Shown here piece after piece: positions 21,155 to 35,997 of a stretch of 64,000 nucleotides of DNA (position 1 is its first letter; the number at the start of each line of letters is the position of its first letter). Made by a program: the position numbers and the translations under genes. Where the stretch lies: contig CM043950.1 of NCBI GenBank assembly GCA_014529385.2, positions 153,566,445 to 153,630,444 on the forward strand, read 5' to 3'. The notes beneath the pieces are model-generated. The model ran no database searches. It saw only the letters and a list, made by a program, of their open reading frames with translations, and was not told where the DNA came from. The DNA is from Adiantum capillus-veneris (Eukaryota; Streptophyta; Polypodiopsida; Polypodiales; Pteridaceae).

Positions 21155-24100
21155 TTAAAAATGGCTGAAATGAGCGTCACAATAGAGAAGTCCACATCGT
21201 GCTTGGGAGAGGAAGGTATGTAGGGAGAGCCCATGGCTGAATATATGGGGAAAAGAGGACCTAATGTGGTCAAAAGCTAAGCACTCAAGTAGTGTGTGGT
21301 ACTCACTCTCTCGCACTTGACAACGGCATAAGGTGCAAAGTCGATGAATGGAGGCAATGGTGCAGATTGCACTCAATGGGATGGGCTCAAGGATGTAGGG
21401 ATGGGTTCGATTACTACGTTCGGAGAAGAAGAGAGATTTGTAGTTTGGGGCAATGTGTGTGGTGTAATGGCTGAAGCGAGAACCTCCCAAGCCGTGATAC
21501 ATTGGATTTGTAAGAAGGCCTCATTAACTTGGTAGTCAATCGGCGCATCCTTGACCAAGTGACATGCATCCCATCTTCCAAACCATTTCTTGATGTCAAG
21601 CATCCACCCCGAACTTAGTATTTTGCTCTTGCATGTCTTTTGGACCTTTTGGCTTGCTTCATATGCAATTCTAGGAAGTCAATACAAAGTGCTACGTTGT
21701 GTCTTAAGCATGTACTCCACAACCCTTTGTATACCCAAGACCTCGATGGGAAGCGATCCGGACTCAAGAAGTAAGAGCATGTAGGGTGTTTGTGTCTTGG
21801 CTTGGAGGAAGTTGGTGAGAAAATGCTTTTGGACATTCTCAAACTCTTTCCAAGTAGAATTTCCAATGCTACCACCCCACGCCTCCACTCCATAAAGAAG
21901 CACCGGTGTTACCAATGGTGTCGAAGAGGTACTTTTTGAGAGCCCAACACTTGATCTCTCTAGCATTGCACATGTTCTCAAATGCATAATAAGCCCTCTT
22001 TCCGGCTTCTAAGTGACACATTGCGTAATCCTTCCATTTATGATTGGATGGAACTTCAAGGCCAAGGTACTTGAAGCTATCTACCACTTCAAGTTGCTCA
22101 TTCTTGTATACAATGCATGGATTTTTGTCATTGAGGGTCTTTAAAAGTATAACCTTGGTTTTGGATCCATTCAAGATCAGCCCGCTATGTAGGCAAAAGC
22201 GTTCCAAGACACTCATAAGCTTTTGTGCATCTTCTAAGGTATGTGCCAAGAGCACTACATCATCGGCATAAAGCAAAAGCATGATGATCACTGCATTTCT
22301 AATCTTAACCTCTTCTATGCCTTCTTGTTGCATAAGATCAAGAACCATGCATTCCAATTCATCAATGAGTAGCCCAAAGAGGATTGGGGAAAGTGGGCAT
22401 CCTTGTTGCTTGCAAAAAATTCTAAAATTCCATCTCCCATATGTAGTCGACATATCACTTTTTGGCAGATGCGAAAGACTGCATGCATAAATTCTCTCGG
22501 CACTTGAAGGCTTTGCATACGTCTCCAAAGATCCTTGCGGTACCATGTCAAAAGCTTTCTTGAAATCCACAAAGCAACAATATAACTTTTTTCCTTTCAA
22601 TTGAGACGCTTCCATAAGAACTCGAAGAGTGACAAGGTGATCAACAGTGCTATGATGCTTTCAAAAAACTGCTTGGCCTAGCGCACGTTTGTCATTCTTT
22701 TTAGTCCATTCACTAATCTTCATCTCCATGATACATCCAAATAACTTTGCCATCAAAGGACCAACCATTATAGTGCGATAGTTGTTCACATTGTTTACAT
22801 CTCCTCCTTTGTGCGAAGGTTTGATCCAATTTGCACTCCAATCATGTGGCATGCCATGCTGAAGTGCAAGGTTAAACATATCGCGTATCCAATATCATGT
22901 TTTCTTGCTTGTCCATTTAATCATTTCAGCCTTGACACCTTGAAGGTCCCTTGCCTTGCGAGTAACAAGTTTCTCAAGTGCAGAATATACATCTTCAATG
23001 GTAAAGAAGGGATGCATAAACAGAAAGGAGCTACAACACTCCATCTTATCAACATTGGGTTGCTCATAGAGGTTCTTGCAATGCGTATACATATCCTCAA
23101 GAGTCAAGTCACCAAAGCTCTCAACACGCTTGCCTTTTAGATTTTGCCAAAACTTGCCACATGCATGTGCTTTCTCTTGCGCTAAAAGAAGTTTTTTTTT
23201 GACTTCCCACCTTCTCCTCTTTTTTTGAATAAGTGCTTTATATGTGTGTGAACATTCCAAGTAAACTTCCTTGTCTTTGCTTGCATCCAACCTTAGCAAG
23301 TGTTTTCGGGCTTGACTACATCCCATGTCAAATGATTTCTTCTTAGTGCTACCCTTTTTAGACCTTTTGCAAGACATGTGTTTCACCGAAAAGCATTCCT
23401 TTGTACAAGAGCAAATTACTTCTTTGAAAACTTTCCACTTGCATTCTAATGTTGGGCCCTCTTGATGCTTTGTCATGCTTAACATTTGGTCCACCATATC
23501 AGCATATATAAGTGCTCGTTTAAAGTCTAGACGTAGGTACAAATGATTCACATCATGATTGGAGGCTACATGCTCGCGTCTTTTACCATACTTGTGGTCA
23601 ATACATATCATCCTATGATCCGATTCCGGATTCCATTCACTAAGTGTAAAGCTTTGTATGCATTCTAGAGTGGCTTTCAAAAACAACATATAGTCAATCA
23701 CACTATAACCATTGTGCTTTCTACATGTAAAGTCATTGGTGCCTTGCCATAAAGATACACCATGAGCATTCCAGTACTATTGCACATATGTAGAAGTGAC
23801 TTTTCATAGTGATCTAATTGTTTCGCATCATTAGAACTTCGATTATACATGTATGAGTCATCCATTCTTCTTGAAACATGCGGCATGTCAACTTGTTGTG
23901 TGTCGTGTTGTAACGTATTTGTGCGAGCACTCATGTCTCCAAAGACAATGACTTCACCATGGCCCTTGTAATGAGCAATGTCTTCCTCTAATTCAACAAA
24001 TGGTTGATCTCTATCCATATCCAAGCGAGCATAAAGTTGGACTCGTAGTGAGGAATGTAGCAACCAACCACAAACATGACTTGACCATTTGGTGGGCTGA

Positions 24101-24302
24101 TTTTCAACCATAAGTAGTGTTTATACTTATCTTCTTTGAAAATGGAAACATCTTTCAAACCCTTTTTTATCATACATGCTACGCCTCCTTGGCCTCTACG
24201 TTGCTTTGCATTTTTAGCCCACATCAAAGAATGCACATCATATTTGTCAAATCCAAGAATTCGTTGTGCATCATGCTCCCATGTTTCGACAAGAAGTATC
24301 AC
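21155..24302 (-). pseudogene. LINE ORF2: endonuclease, reverse transcriptase, Cys-rich tail, broken
   Basis: The endonuclease part lies at 24302-23700: ILLVETWEHDA, GGVACMIKKG, and VIVFGDMSARTN, the last fitting the GDxN/A signature of APE-type nucleases. RT begins near 22960 (VTRKARDLQGVKAEMIKW), continues with WIKPSHKGGDVNNVNNYRTI, VDFKKAFDMV and QQGCPLSPILFGLLIDEL, and carries YADD at 22259-22270. Near the C-terminus LCTLCRCQVRESEYHTLLEC is a Cys/His motif common in LINE ORF2 tails. At least four frame changes break it. The protein would nick target DNA and prime cDNA synthesis there. Confidence 0.85.
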
Positions 24303-24403
24303 ATCGGAGTCATTGGTAAGCTCATCAATGCCAATTCTCGTATTCCATGGGTAGCTGTTACAATTTCAAAAGCTTATTCGCAAGCGTGAGTTGGTCTCAT
24401 AGA

Positions 24404-25430
24404 TCATGTGTCCCTATTTGTTGGGTGGACTTGCATCCTCCTCAAGTGACTTTTCTTCTTGAAATGACACCTTGACCTTCTTGGTTCTTTTCTCATATGC
24501 TTTGCAACGTACATTTTATTGCATAAGAGTGCAATCCTCATATACATTAACACCCGTTCCTTTGAGGTAGATCGAACTATTGTCAAGGATGATCTTTCTC
24601 TTTACCTCATCAGCCATGGTACATACAATAGGTCTTTCTCCCGAGCGAGGGACTCCTTGTTTTCCAACTCGATGTGTACCATAAGCCATGATTCCAGACA
24701 TGCCAAAGTATGTAGCAAAAAACTCTTCAATAGCAATTGCAAGAGATTGAGATGTTTCCATATTTTCCTCCTTGATTCCACGAATGATGATGTTCTTTGA
24801 GCCGTTCTTGCAATTCTTGAGTGTCCACATTCTCTACATAGTACATTCTTTGCTTGGACAACAGTTGCGTGATAGAAGATATAGAAACCACATTATCCTT
24901 ACATATATCAGCCCATGATTTGGATACATTTCTCATTTCACATACATCATGTCATATTGTATCTATCATTTCCTCTTTCAATACATGATCACTCTCAACT
25001 TTGCTCAAGCGCTCTTTCAATACATTCATGTCCACAAGAGAATGCTTACATTCTTGAACTTCGTTCTCAAGATGCATCAAATGTGTTGTTTGCATTTCAA
25101 GAACCTCTTGAGGTGCTCATTCTCCACAACAAGAACTCTTAAAGTGTCATTCTCCATTGCAAGTGCGCGCAGCTCTTCACCTTGCTTGTTGACAATTTCT
25201 TGTAATGAGATCAAGTAAGCCATGATCATTGCTTCCGTTGTTGTAGACGATGTGGTTGGATTAGTATCCAAATTCCTTGGAGATTTTGCATCATTCTCCA
25301 TGGCGAATGTAGATTTTCCACCCTTGCGAGTTTTGTCCGACATTGCCTTCAAGTTGGCAACAAAAACGAAAATTTTTGAAAGTTTTGAAAGTTCTGAGAT
25401 GCTATTATAGCAAAGCCTTTCATTGCTCAA
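24404..25430 (-). pseudogene. LINE ORF1-like RNA-binding protein, broken
   Basis: The N-terminal frame (25430-25077) has a heptad-rich segment (LISLQEIVNKQGEELRALA, LRVLVVENEHLKRFL), likely a trimerising coiled coil. A second piece (24936-24727) ends near LQERLKEHHHSW. The third (24830-24516) opens with KNIIIRGIKEE and includes GTHRVGKQG and RPIVCTMADEVKRKII, which looks like the RRM and C-terminal domain of L1-type ORF1p. These proteins coat the LINE RNA. Frameshifts separate the pieces. Confidence 0.6.
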
Positions 25431-25550
25431 AAAAATTCTGTCTTTACATCAATGCATAGAGGGCTTCTTGCTCTTTGATTGAAGCTATAGATCACCTAAA
25501 TCGGGCTTCAAATGAAGAAGTTATGATCAAAAGAGTGAACTGTTGTCGCT

Positions 25551-25735
<185 letters not shown>

Positions 25736-28497
25736 CATTGGATCTTGAAAGGCAATCCGATGACAAAAATTACGTTTTATCTATCAACTATATGATAAAT
25801 ACATATCAGTGCTCCATATTTAAATACCATTATATACCCCTCTGTAGAGGAAGAAACTACCTTAAGTGACTATGTTATAACCTTGCAAGTGATGGCTCAA
25901 AAATAGGAGTTAAATATAATATCAAAACTATAATATATCAAAAAATAAAATTGAAAACATTTTTTTCTTATGCCTTGAGTCATTCACATAAAGTGTATTC
26001 TAGTGTCCCATACAACTAGAATAAGTAGTATATGTCATATCCTAATACTTCATGGATATCATTGATCACGCACAATCATCATTCAACAACCGTGATCCAA
26101 CATTATCAAATTCGATGCTATAGATAACAACACCATCATATCATCATCGTCGAATTCAAATCCATGTAATTATAAACTAAATCACTTCTCATAATTTACA
26201 AGGGCTAACAAAACCAAACTGATAGATGTAGTGCCCAGTCACATGCGATATGATTCCATAAATGGTGTTGCCTACATCAGCAAATCGATACTAAATGGAC
26301 ATGCTACCTAAACCAAAAAATTTGCACTCGAGTTACCTAAGCATGCAAACCGCATCAAGCTTGTGCTTTTTTAACTAACCAATTTATACTCAGTTTGAGT
26401 TCATGGGCTACCTAGGCCAAGAAATCTACACTATAAAGTTGGTGTTGCCTAAATCCATGAATTGACACCAAGATGAAAATTGTACACTACCCAGTTACGT
26501 GAATCTAAGTACGTGTGACCAATAGACTCAACATGGCATAAGCTACAACATATTTATTTATTAACCAACTTTAAATTTGAGTAAGCGATAGTAAAGAAAA
26601 ACTTACAATCCTAATATCTATTGAACCAAATCACCCTTACTTATCTTTGTGGCACAAATTTACTTGCTAACATTAGAACTTGGAAATAAACTAATGAGAG
26701 GCGGAAGTGCAAAACAGACCCAGTGGCCTCTACACCAAGACTATGCACGATGGCCTCATCATGGGAGGTACACAATAGGGGCACCACCTAGCAAGATATG
26801 CGGATAGGACGCATACATATACACAATCAAACATTCCATGGAAAACAATTTCAAGATCCACGCCCAAGTGTGAGATGGGGTAGTTGGAAAACAAGATGAG
26901 AGGAATGGTGAGTGAGTGAGAATGGTTTGCTACTTGTGCATGTAGTAAGGAAGATAATGAGGTAAGGGAGACATACAAGTATACTCACTTCTCATACGAG
27001 AGGTGGCGAATCCGCACACCTTAAGATGCAAGTAGCAAGATGATAGGAATATGAGAGGGAGGGAGAGTGTGTGTATGGTGGCGAATCCTCACACCTTAAC
27101 ATAAGCAAAATGGAAAGAACAAGCATAAACCATACTCACAACAAAGTGTATCCCAAACGACACAAGGTATGGCACCAAGATGGAGTGTGTTGATTGCTTG
27201 CAAAAGATGAATACAATAGGTAGCATAGGGAAAGAAGATGAGAAGGGGACAAGACCATATGAAGCATAATGGAGGTATGGGAGTTGATGGCGAGGAATAT
27301 CATGAGTGTAGCCATCATTTTTCTTCTTGAAATCGTGTCTTCAATCCTTCATTTGTACAAGTGTGTAGAGGTATGGTTCTCATTTTGTGCATGATGAAGG
27401 TGTTGTGATTATGTGATTAGGGTTCATGCTACTAGTATGTAGCACAAGGGTGTGTATGTGTAGGTGTATGGGTATGTAGTGTAGTGCGCATATGGGGTAA
27501 TGTGTGTATATAGTGTGTCGTGTCCGTTTACAAAAGAGGAGGCCTCCTTTTATAGGCCAAGAGAGTGATTAGAAAGGATATTATGAGCAAGAGGAGTTAT
27601 CACAAAGTAAACTCAGTTAGAGGCATTCCACCAATGAGAGAGCTCCGTGTGCCCTTCTTATTGACTAATTTCCTCCTAATTGTCTTCATCATGGCGAGCT
27701 TTGTCTCCATGCCACCTTCCATAGCTTGAGTCTAAGAGCTTCCTTATAATATTTGAGAGAATCTTGATAAAATAAGAGAAAATAGAGCAATAATAGTGAG
27801 AAACCTATAAGAAATTGTGTGTGTGGAGTTGGATAATCATGACTTCTTTCCATGTGGACAGATAGGTTCCACCATTTTGGCCATATCTCCCAAATCGTAG
27901 CTGCAAAAATTATATAAAAACTAGTGACAGAAAGAACAGTCCGACGCCTACAACTTTTCTATTGAAAACTTTTTCCAATTTGGAATGAAAAAAATAGAGA
28001 AAAATCCCACAAAAATATGTGTCTGTCTTTTGCCTTCCAGGTGGTCCCCTCTTGACTCCATGTGCAAGCCTTGTGTCCACAAGTGAATTATGCTTAAATT
28101 TGATAACATTTTGTTGACTTCAACTCAATAATGCATAACATTCTCCTCCCTTTCATTATTGACTCTTATTCTTAACTTGTAGTGAACGTTGACCGTTAGG
28201 TAGAATCAGCATCCATTGAATTTTTTCTTTCTGATAGGATTGGTTCCTACCTCTCCGTATTTCCAAGATTGAAATGTGTCAAAACTATAGCTATGTACAA
28301 AATATATATATAGATTTTTGTATCAGGTCCCTCCTCCTCCGTGAAGCCTTGAAGCCTTGCCATCAAGTACATACCAAGAGAGAGGTGGTCCAAATTTTGA
28401 AAAGCGACCCTCACTAATTCATGCAAACATTTAGCAATAGAGTGACCAATTACAACTAAATGAGTTTGTCACAATTTATCAAAACGTACAAGATTGG

Positions 28498-28500
<3 letters not shown>
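25736..28500. other. Non-coding, unassigned
   Basis: AT-rich sequence without a credible gene. Small direct repeats occur, such as GGTGGCGAATCC at 27002 and 27078, each followed by CACACCTTAA. Frames here have no recognised domain. It may be an old LTR or a non-autonomous element. Confidence 0.4.
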
Positions 28501-28563
<63 letters not shown>

Positions 28564-28747
28564 CTTGAATCACATTTTTTATTGAGTTTGAATTGAACCT
28601 ACAAAGCTAGGAGGAGTATAACTAAATCACAAAAATAGAGAACCTATTAGAACTTGGGAATAAACTAGTTAATGCAAAAATTAAGCAATAGAGTCATCAA
28701 CTGAAATTGAAAGAGTTTGAAAGAATTTATAAAAAAGTACAAGATTC

Positions 28748-28782
<35 letters not shown>

Positions 28783-28845
28783 GGCTTGAATCACATTTTT
28801 AAATGAGTTTGAATTGAACCTACAAAGCTAGGAGGAGTATACCAT
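28420..28845. repeat. Diverged direct duplication, each unit holding a (CT)n tract
   Basis: Two units, about 28420-28625 and 28668-28845, share AGCAATAGAGT, GTACAAGATT, then (CT)n (28501-28561 and 28750-28779), then TGGCTTGAATCACATTTTT and CCTACAAAGCTAGGAGGAG. The CT tract length differs (about 60 and 30 bases), so the tract has expanded or shrunk since the duplication. Confidence 0.8.
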
Positions 28846-28989
28846 CTTTCTCAAAAATAGTCCATTGATCTTTATACCATTGATCACCACTCAATGTTAG
28901 ATTGGAGGCTAGAATACTCTCCTTGTCGTGAATGCGTGCTTTAACCTTTTTCATTTAATTTAAGAAATATGGAGAGTGGTATTTTCATC

Positions 28990-29375
28990 TCACGTGTGTA
29001 TACATTCATAAATTCAAAGGACATCCTAGATTAGTGGAAATTCTCTAACATTACAATATTTTGATGAGGGTTTTTGTATAACATCCTCCAAGAATTACCT
29101 CTCACATGACCGTACATGGAGCATAACCTTTTCCACACATCATGAGATGTCCTCTTACACATAGCATAAACATAAATGGATTCTATAAGGTGCAACCGAA
29201 TTATAGACATAGGCAATTCATTCAAATCTTCCTTATCATTGTTAGACAAAGACTTAAGCTTTAATGACTTTCCACATGAAGGGATCAACAAGTCATTCTT
29301 AGTCAATGCATCAAGAATGCACTCTTTTCACACCAAGAAGTTTGTACGAGAGTTTGTACCTTCAAAATTTGTCAT
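28990..29375 (-). pseudogene. Copia gag N-terminal fragment
   Basis: On the minus strand the sequence opens MTNFEGTNSRTNFLV, then a stop, and continues CILDALTKNDLL. The 91-residue piece includes IIRLHLIESIYVYAM and SHDVWKRLCSMYG. A FEGTN opening, the alternating hydrophobic middle and a WKRLCSMY end match the gag head of plant Ty1/copia elements. It lacks the rest of gag and pol in the expected downstream direction. Confidence 0.6.
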
Positions 29376-30610
<1,235 letters not shown>

Positions 30611-30619
30611 CAATGCTAC

Positions 30620-31110
30620 ACTTTTTTTTTGTAGCAATCCCTCGAGAAGTGGGCCAAGTTTACCACACGCATAACACTTTTTTTAAAAAAATAACTAGAT
30701 GACCATGCAAATGATGCTAATCAAGATGCAACTAAAGCTCCTACACTTGAACGTGATCTCTTCAATTGATTTCTCTCTTCCTCGTGCAGTGAACTGAAAA
30801 CATGTTGTAAGGGTGGTGTGTAGTCCTTCTCTTCCAAAACTTCAATTTCTCTCTCTATTCCTCATGCAGTGAATGGAAAACATGTTGTAAAAGCGGTGTA
30901 TAGTCCATCTCTTCCAAAACTATTACAATGTGATCAAATGATGAAGGCAAAGCACTCAAGAGAACTGCACACTTTATCTTCTTTGGGAACCTCACATTCA
31001 ATGTATGTGATTTGAGATATGATACGCATTAGTCTATTGACTAGAAGGCTTGCTCATCTTTGGCTTGAGCTTGTGCACCTATTGCTCTAGGTTCAGTGCC
31101 TTCACTTGTG
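30620..31110 (-). pseudogene. Copia gag C-terminal fragment with zinc knuckle
   Basis: On the minus strand, sequence from about 31110 gives KDEQAF, then VRFPKKIKCAVLLSALPSSF and HIVIVLEE, which resembles the gag middle of copia elements. At about 30690-30640 the sequence CYACGKLGHFSRDC is a CCHC zinc knuckle. Stops and shifts occur between them. The region 30780-30920 contains a diverged tandem duplication of about 75 bases (GCAGTGAA.TGAAAACATG). Its order relative to the gag head at 29.0-29.4 kb is reversed for one element, so the two come from separate or rearranged copies. Confidence 0.55.
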
Positions 31111-31204
31111 GATGGTTCGGTTGGTGATCTTGAATTAACTTGGGCCATAAACCATGTTTGCCATGTGTAAAATCCTTTGCCATTAAATCTTGTAACTCCT
31201 TTGT

Positions 31205-31376
31205 CCCTCATTGTGCAAAGAGAGGTGTCTTATTACTTGGATACTTTCCAAGGTTAGTGCTTTCCTATTTACAAGAGTAAAACTACTTTCTCCCTCATTG
31301 TGCAAAGAGAGGTGTCTTATTACTTGGATACTTTCCAAGGTTAGTGCTTTCCTATTTACAAGAGTAAAACTACTAT
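31205..31376. repeat. Two near-identical 86-bp tandem units
   Basis: Units 31205-31290 and 31291-31376 both start TCCCTCATTGTGCAAAGAGA and include TTACTTGGATACTTTCC. They are nearly identical, which indicates a recent duplication. They lie next to the second copy of the 3.7-kb dispersed repeat. Confidence 0.9.
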
Positions 31377-31377
31377 G

Positions 31378-31645
31378 TCATCCCCAAAAATGATCTTGTG
31401 CTCTTTACAATAGCACAACTACTAGAGATCAATACATGCGTTGCAATATGTTGTGCTAGGATGCAAAAAGATTTAATCTTTTAAAAATAAGGGAGAGAGG
31501 GAAGTAGGATCCAAAAATAATAATCTTTTGAATGGAAAATAATACTCGTTGTTGATTTAAATAAATCTTGAAATGGCAGTAGTTCCCTATTGGTGGGAAT
31601 GCCTTCTCTACTACAAGTCTACTTAGGGAAAGGGAAGGTTCAGCA
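31378..31645. repeat. Dispersed repeat, copy 2 (partner of 3715-3965)
   Basis: GTCATCCCCAAAAATGA, then ATGTTGTGCTAGGATG, GGGAGAGAGGGAAGTAGGAT and GGTGGGAATGCCTTCTCT follow the same order as in copy 1. This copy has an extra ATCTTGTGCTCTTTACAA-type insertion near its start. Confidence 0.75.
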
Positions 31646-32597
31646 TCAAAACCTTAGTGAGAAGATCCTCTTGACCAAAGATAGCACTCCAATGCTCATT
31701 CTTCACAAATTAAGCATGCAAGCTTGTTTTCCTACTAGACACAAGAGAGGTTTAGAATCAATCCGAAATAGCTGGGCGTTCTTGTGTAACCTGAAAAATG
31801 ATGTTGCCCTGGTCAAGGATAACATATGGACCCAACAATAGTTTATGCCCAATTTTACCACATTGTTGAAGTCTGCACCCAAAAGCACCACAAGTGTTGA
31901 GCCCAAGACCTTAGGGCCAACACCCTATTTAAGATGAGCTAGCTATAACTCCAATGGATTACATGTGAGAGGAAGCCTAAAAACAAGACTTTAACCTTGT
32001 TTTAGCAAGCTATTCCAACACATACACCTAGATTTAGCAAGGGAATTAGGGTGGGTGATAATTGAAATGGATAATCTCATCAAAATGCAGCACTTGATGT
32101 CTTTGATAATCTCAGAGGCTTTAAGCTCATGCTACTAAAGCAAGTCATTGGAGACTATGGAGGAAATAATAAAAGATGCAAAATAAGAAAAAAATAATGC
32201 TACACACACAAAAACAAGTACTCATTACCCCAAGCTTAATCCCAATCAAGCAAACTATTAAATCATTGGAAGTGAATTGAGTGCGATCAATTGAGGGATT
32301 AATTTAAACAAGGATTTCATTGGCAAAGGAAAAGTCGATAAGATGCACACATTAGGTCTCCCCAATCTCAGAAAAATAAAAATTCTTTTAAAACATAATA
32401 AGTGCATAAGTGAACGGTGAGTTTAGGAAATGAAAAGACAGATTAAGGTGAAAAATCAAAAGACGAATGAAAGTGGAAAGTCAAAAGACAAATGAAGATG
32501 GAAAGTCAAAAGACCTTTTGTGTCCATATAAATAGGTGTTTCTTTGCTCTTTCATTTTTTCTATAGCGTTTTCTTCTAAGTTCTCTTTAGCGTTTTC

Positions 32598-32646
<49 letters not shown>

Positions 32647-33600
32647 TTGCATTCATCTTTCTTAGGTAATATTGTTGCAAATCTATGTGCTTCATCATTG
32701 CTTGTCGTTACGTGCTATAGATTGACGCATTGTTTTTCTTGTTTTTGAGTGGGATTTTTGAATTAGGAGCACCTTTTAAATTTTTTGAAGCCGTTAGGAA
32801 TTTAATTTTTTTGAAGCCATTAGGAATACTTAGATGCACACACTAAGTAGGCCTAGTTCTCAATTAATCAAATAATTAGATGGCTGAAGATGAGTGGCTC
32901 GTGGCAATCAAACCCAAGAACATAATCAAGCATAGAATCTTCACAATTTTCAATGGGAGTTCTAAATTAATAGGCCCCAATGGATTAGCAAAGCACTAAT
33001 CCTATGTGGGTATCATACCAATTGTTGCACTATGGTGGCCCAATAAGTGTAGCAATCATGCTGATTAGTGAGATGCCCAATGACACAATACACATGAGAT
33101 AACCAAATTGAAGTAGAACCAGATTATTGGAATAAACACTCTCAAGAAGTGTGCACAAGAGTATGCCACTTAAGTAGAAGTAGCAAGAGAATCTAAAGTG
33201 TAGTACATGGGATGTAGTACTATGTTGTCACATTGGAGGCAATTTAGGTAGATTAAATAATAATTTATTTCTTTGTGTAGAGGTATTCTCACACCTAGAA
33301 GAGATTTAGACAAGTCGTGAGTTATAATTGCTTGCCATGTGTAGAGTTGCACTCACACTTGAAGGCAATTTAGGTAGGATATTTAAAGATATCTTGCTTT
33401 GTGTAGAGTTTACTCACACTTGGAAATTATTAAGATAGATTAAGCGATTTTTTATCATGATTCGAGTATAGAGTGAAATAAAAAGAAATTATTTTCAGTA
33501 TTTATAATTTAAAGAGGTTGAAAATCTATGTTTTTTTTTAAAATGATAGCGAATATAGTAATGTAAATGATATGAGAGTTAGATTTTATATGTGTATTTA
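31646..33600. other. Non-coding, with (TG)n at 32601-32642
   Basis: No gene recognised. Short repeated phrases are present: AGTCAAAAGACRAATGAA near 32455-32515, and AGGCAATTTAGGTAG with CTCACACTTG motifs at 33235-33430. Confidence 0.4.
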
Positions 33601-33607
33601 GTAAATA

Positions 33608-34240
33608 GTGTTGTTTGAGTTTGCAAATCTTAAGAAGATGGTGAAAGGATACGAGTGGAGCTACATAGAGGAATCGATCAGTTCAAAGACTTCATCAAAG
33701 TTGAGGTGTAAGACCTGCGGCCATCATTTTAGCAGGAATGAACACAGGATAAAAGAACATGTGTTCAAAATTCTTGGAAACGTGGCAGCTTGCAAAAACC
33801 CACCTAGAGGTAATGAAGAAAAATTTCCTAAGTGGGCTCTCAGGGCAAAGAGAGTACATCTTAAGGGCAAAAAAAGGGTTGTTCCAAAATGATGGCTCCA
33901 TCTATGGCTACGGATGTGGAGATGACACTCGAGAATGATTAAACCCCTCACTCGACCCGTGCCTATAATCAAGGAGGGTGACATTCATTATTTGTTGAGG
34001 CTTGTAGCTCTAATCCCACTGCAAGCTCTGCTAACATAAGCCGAAGTGAAGCATGGACTAGAGGAGAACCTGCACCAAGTGGTTCTACTTTGCATCAGGC
34101 ATTTGATAAACAATGGGGTTGCTTGAACTCCATCTTAAGTGGATGCAAGCATTTGTTGCATGTGGAATTCCTTTTAACGTCATTCAAAATCCTATCTTCA
34201 AAGATGCTTTAATGAGCACAGCGAAGAAGGGTTTTTGTTA
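33608..34240 (+). pseudogene. hAT transposase remnant (BED-type zinc finger and start of the core)
   Basis: The open part at 33608-33892 has SKLRCKTCGHHFSRNEHRIK, then GNVAACKNPP. A CxxC pair followed by His residues in this spacing is the BED finger found at the N-terminus of hAT transposases. After a stop and shifts, a later piece at about 34140-34230 reads WMQAFVACGIPFNVIQNPIF, the usual start of the hAT catalytic part. The rest of the transposase is absent. It is a truncated relic. Confidence 0.7.
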
Positions 34241-34817
34241 AGTATGGAGCCAGATTTACCCTTTGTCATTTTTTGTATTAAAAACGCACACTCGTAAGGC
34301 CCCCTTATGAGGTGAAGCCATCGTGCGTGAAGAAAAATCACTCGCCGAAAATGAAAATTTTCACGGCCATGGAATATTCCTTTTCGCCGAAATATTATGG
34401 TCGGACGGCGATCGGAAAGTGATCGAAAAACGACCGGTTGGCCGGTGGCCAGTAGTCGATGACCGGTGGCCGATTTCAAAGATGGACTTTCTTCTCAAGG
34501 GCGGCCACACATGGGCACATTGGAGGGTCGATTTGGACTTGTCAACACAAGGGCGACTGCACATGACTGCCTCTCATGAGAGAGGGCAACCCTTGAGGCC
34601 TATAAAAGAAGGCCTCTTCTACACACAAAAACGGATTGTGAAGCATTGTGGTGCATTGTGAAGTTGATGTGAGGTGGTGAGAGTGAAACAAGGCGGGAGC
34701 TCCAAAAGGGTATAATCCCTTTCGTAATCTACTTCTTGTTTTGAAGGACTAAAGCCATTGAGTGGTTGCTTTCCCCCCGCGGACGTAGCCCACATCAGGT
34801 GAACCACGTATATCGTG

Positions 34818-34889
<72 letters not shown>

Positions 34890-35904
34890 AAATCAAGCCA
34901 AAATGGAATAATGCGTGTGAACTGGCTCTAAAACTTGTCGACAGGTAGAATGTAGGTCAAAATTGAAATCCGTATAAGAACATGTTCTATGCGTGCAGTC
35001 TAGCTCAAAATATAGTCCAGTCGGTCAAATCGAGTGTAATCTGGCAAAATCGAAACATGGTCTATGCGTGCAATCTAGCTCTATAGTCCAATGGGTCAAA
35101 TCAAGCGTAACCTAGCAAAATCGGACCCTTCGAACGTATTTAATCTAAATGTGTATAATCATGTGTACACGGACAAAAACCAAGTGTATATAGGGTATGT
35201 GATGCATGTGGAAAGCAAGGGGAGAACCGAGTGAGAAACGAGAGAAAGAAATGCAAATTTTCTTTGCTTTTTCTAATTTTTGGTTTTTTATTTTTATTTG
35301 TTTGAAAAATAAAAACAAACAAACAAAAATATAAAGGAAATAAGTAACAAAGAAAAAGTAAAAAAAGCTCAAACAAGTCAAAAAACAAATGTAAAATTTT
35401 TATTTTATTTTTTTCACAAATTTTTAGTTTTTGGCTTTTTATGACTTTTTTTAACTTTTGGTAATTTTTTGTGATTTTATTTGATTTTCTATTATTTGGA
35501 TTTTATCTAGCTTTTTTTATTTTTCATCATTACTTTATTGTTATTTTTTTAGTTTAAATTTTCTTTTTATCTATTATTATTCTTGTTTTGTTTTGTTTTT
35601 TAGGGTTTTTTTTAAAAAAAATTAATAAAATAAATGAAAACTAAATGGAATGAATTGAAATGCAAATGGTACCGAAAATGGAATTGAAATGAAAACCAGA
35701 TAATGAAAAAATGAAATGCAACAAAAAGGATCCAAAAATAAATAAATAAGACAATAAGCTGGCGGGGTGCAGATTGCGCAGAGAAAGAGAGAAAGAAGGA
35801 AAGAAGGTGTGGGGCCCAACGAACGGCGTGCAGAGGGAGAGGAAGTAGAAGAGAGGTGTGTGAGTGGGCTCGCCTACCGCGTGGAGGAGGGTGAAAGAGT
35901 CGCG

Positions 35905-35997
<93 letters not shown>

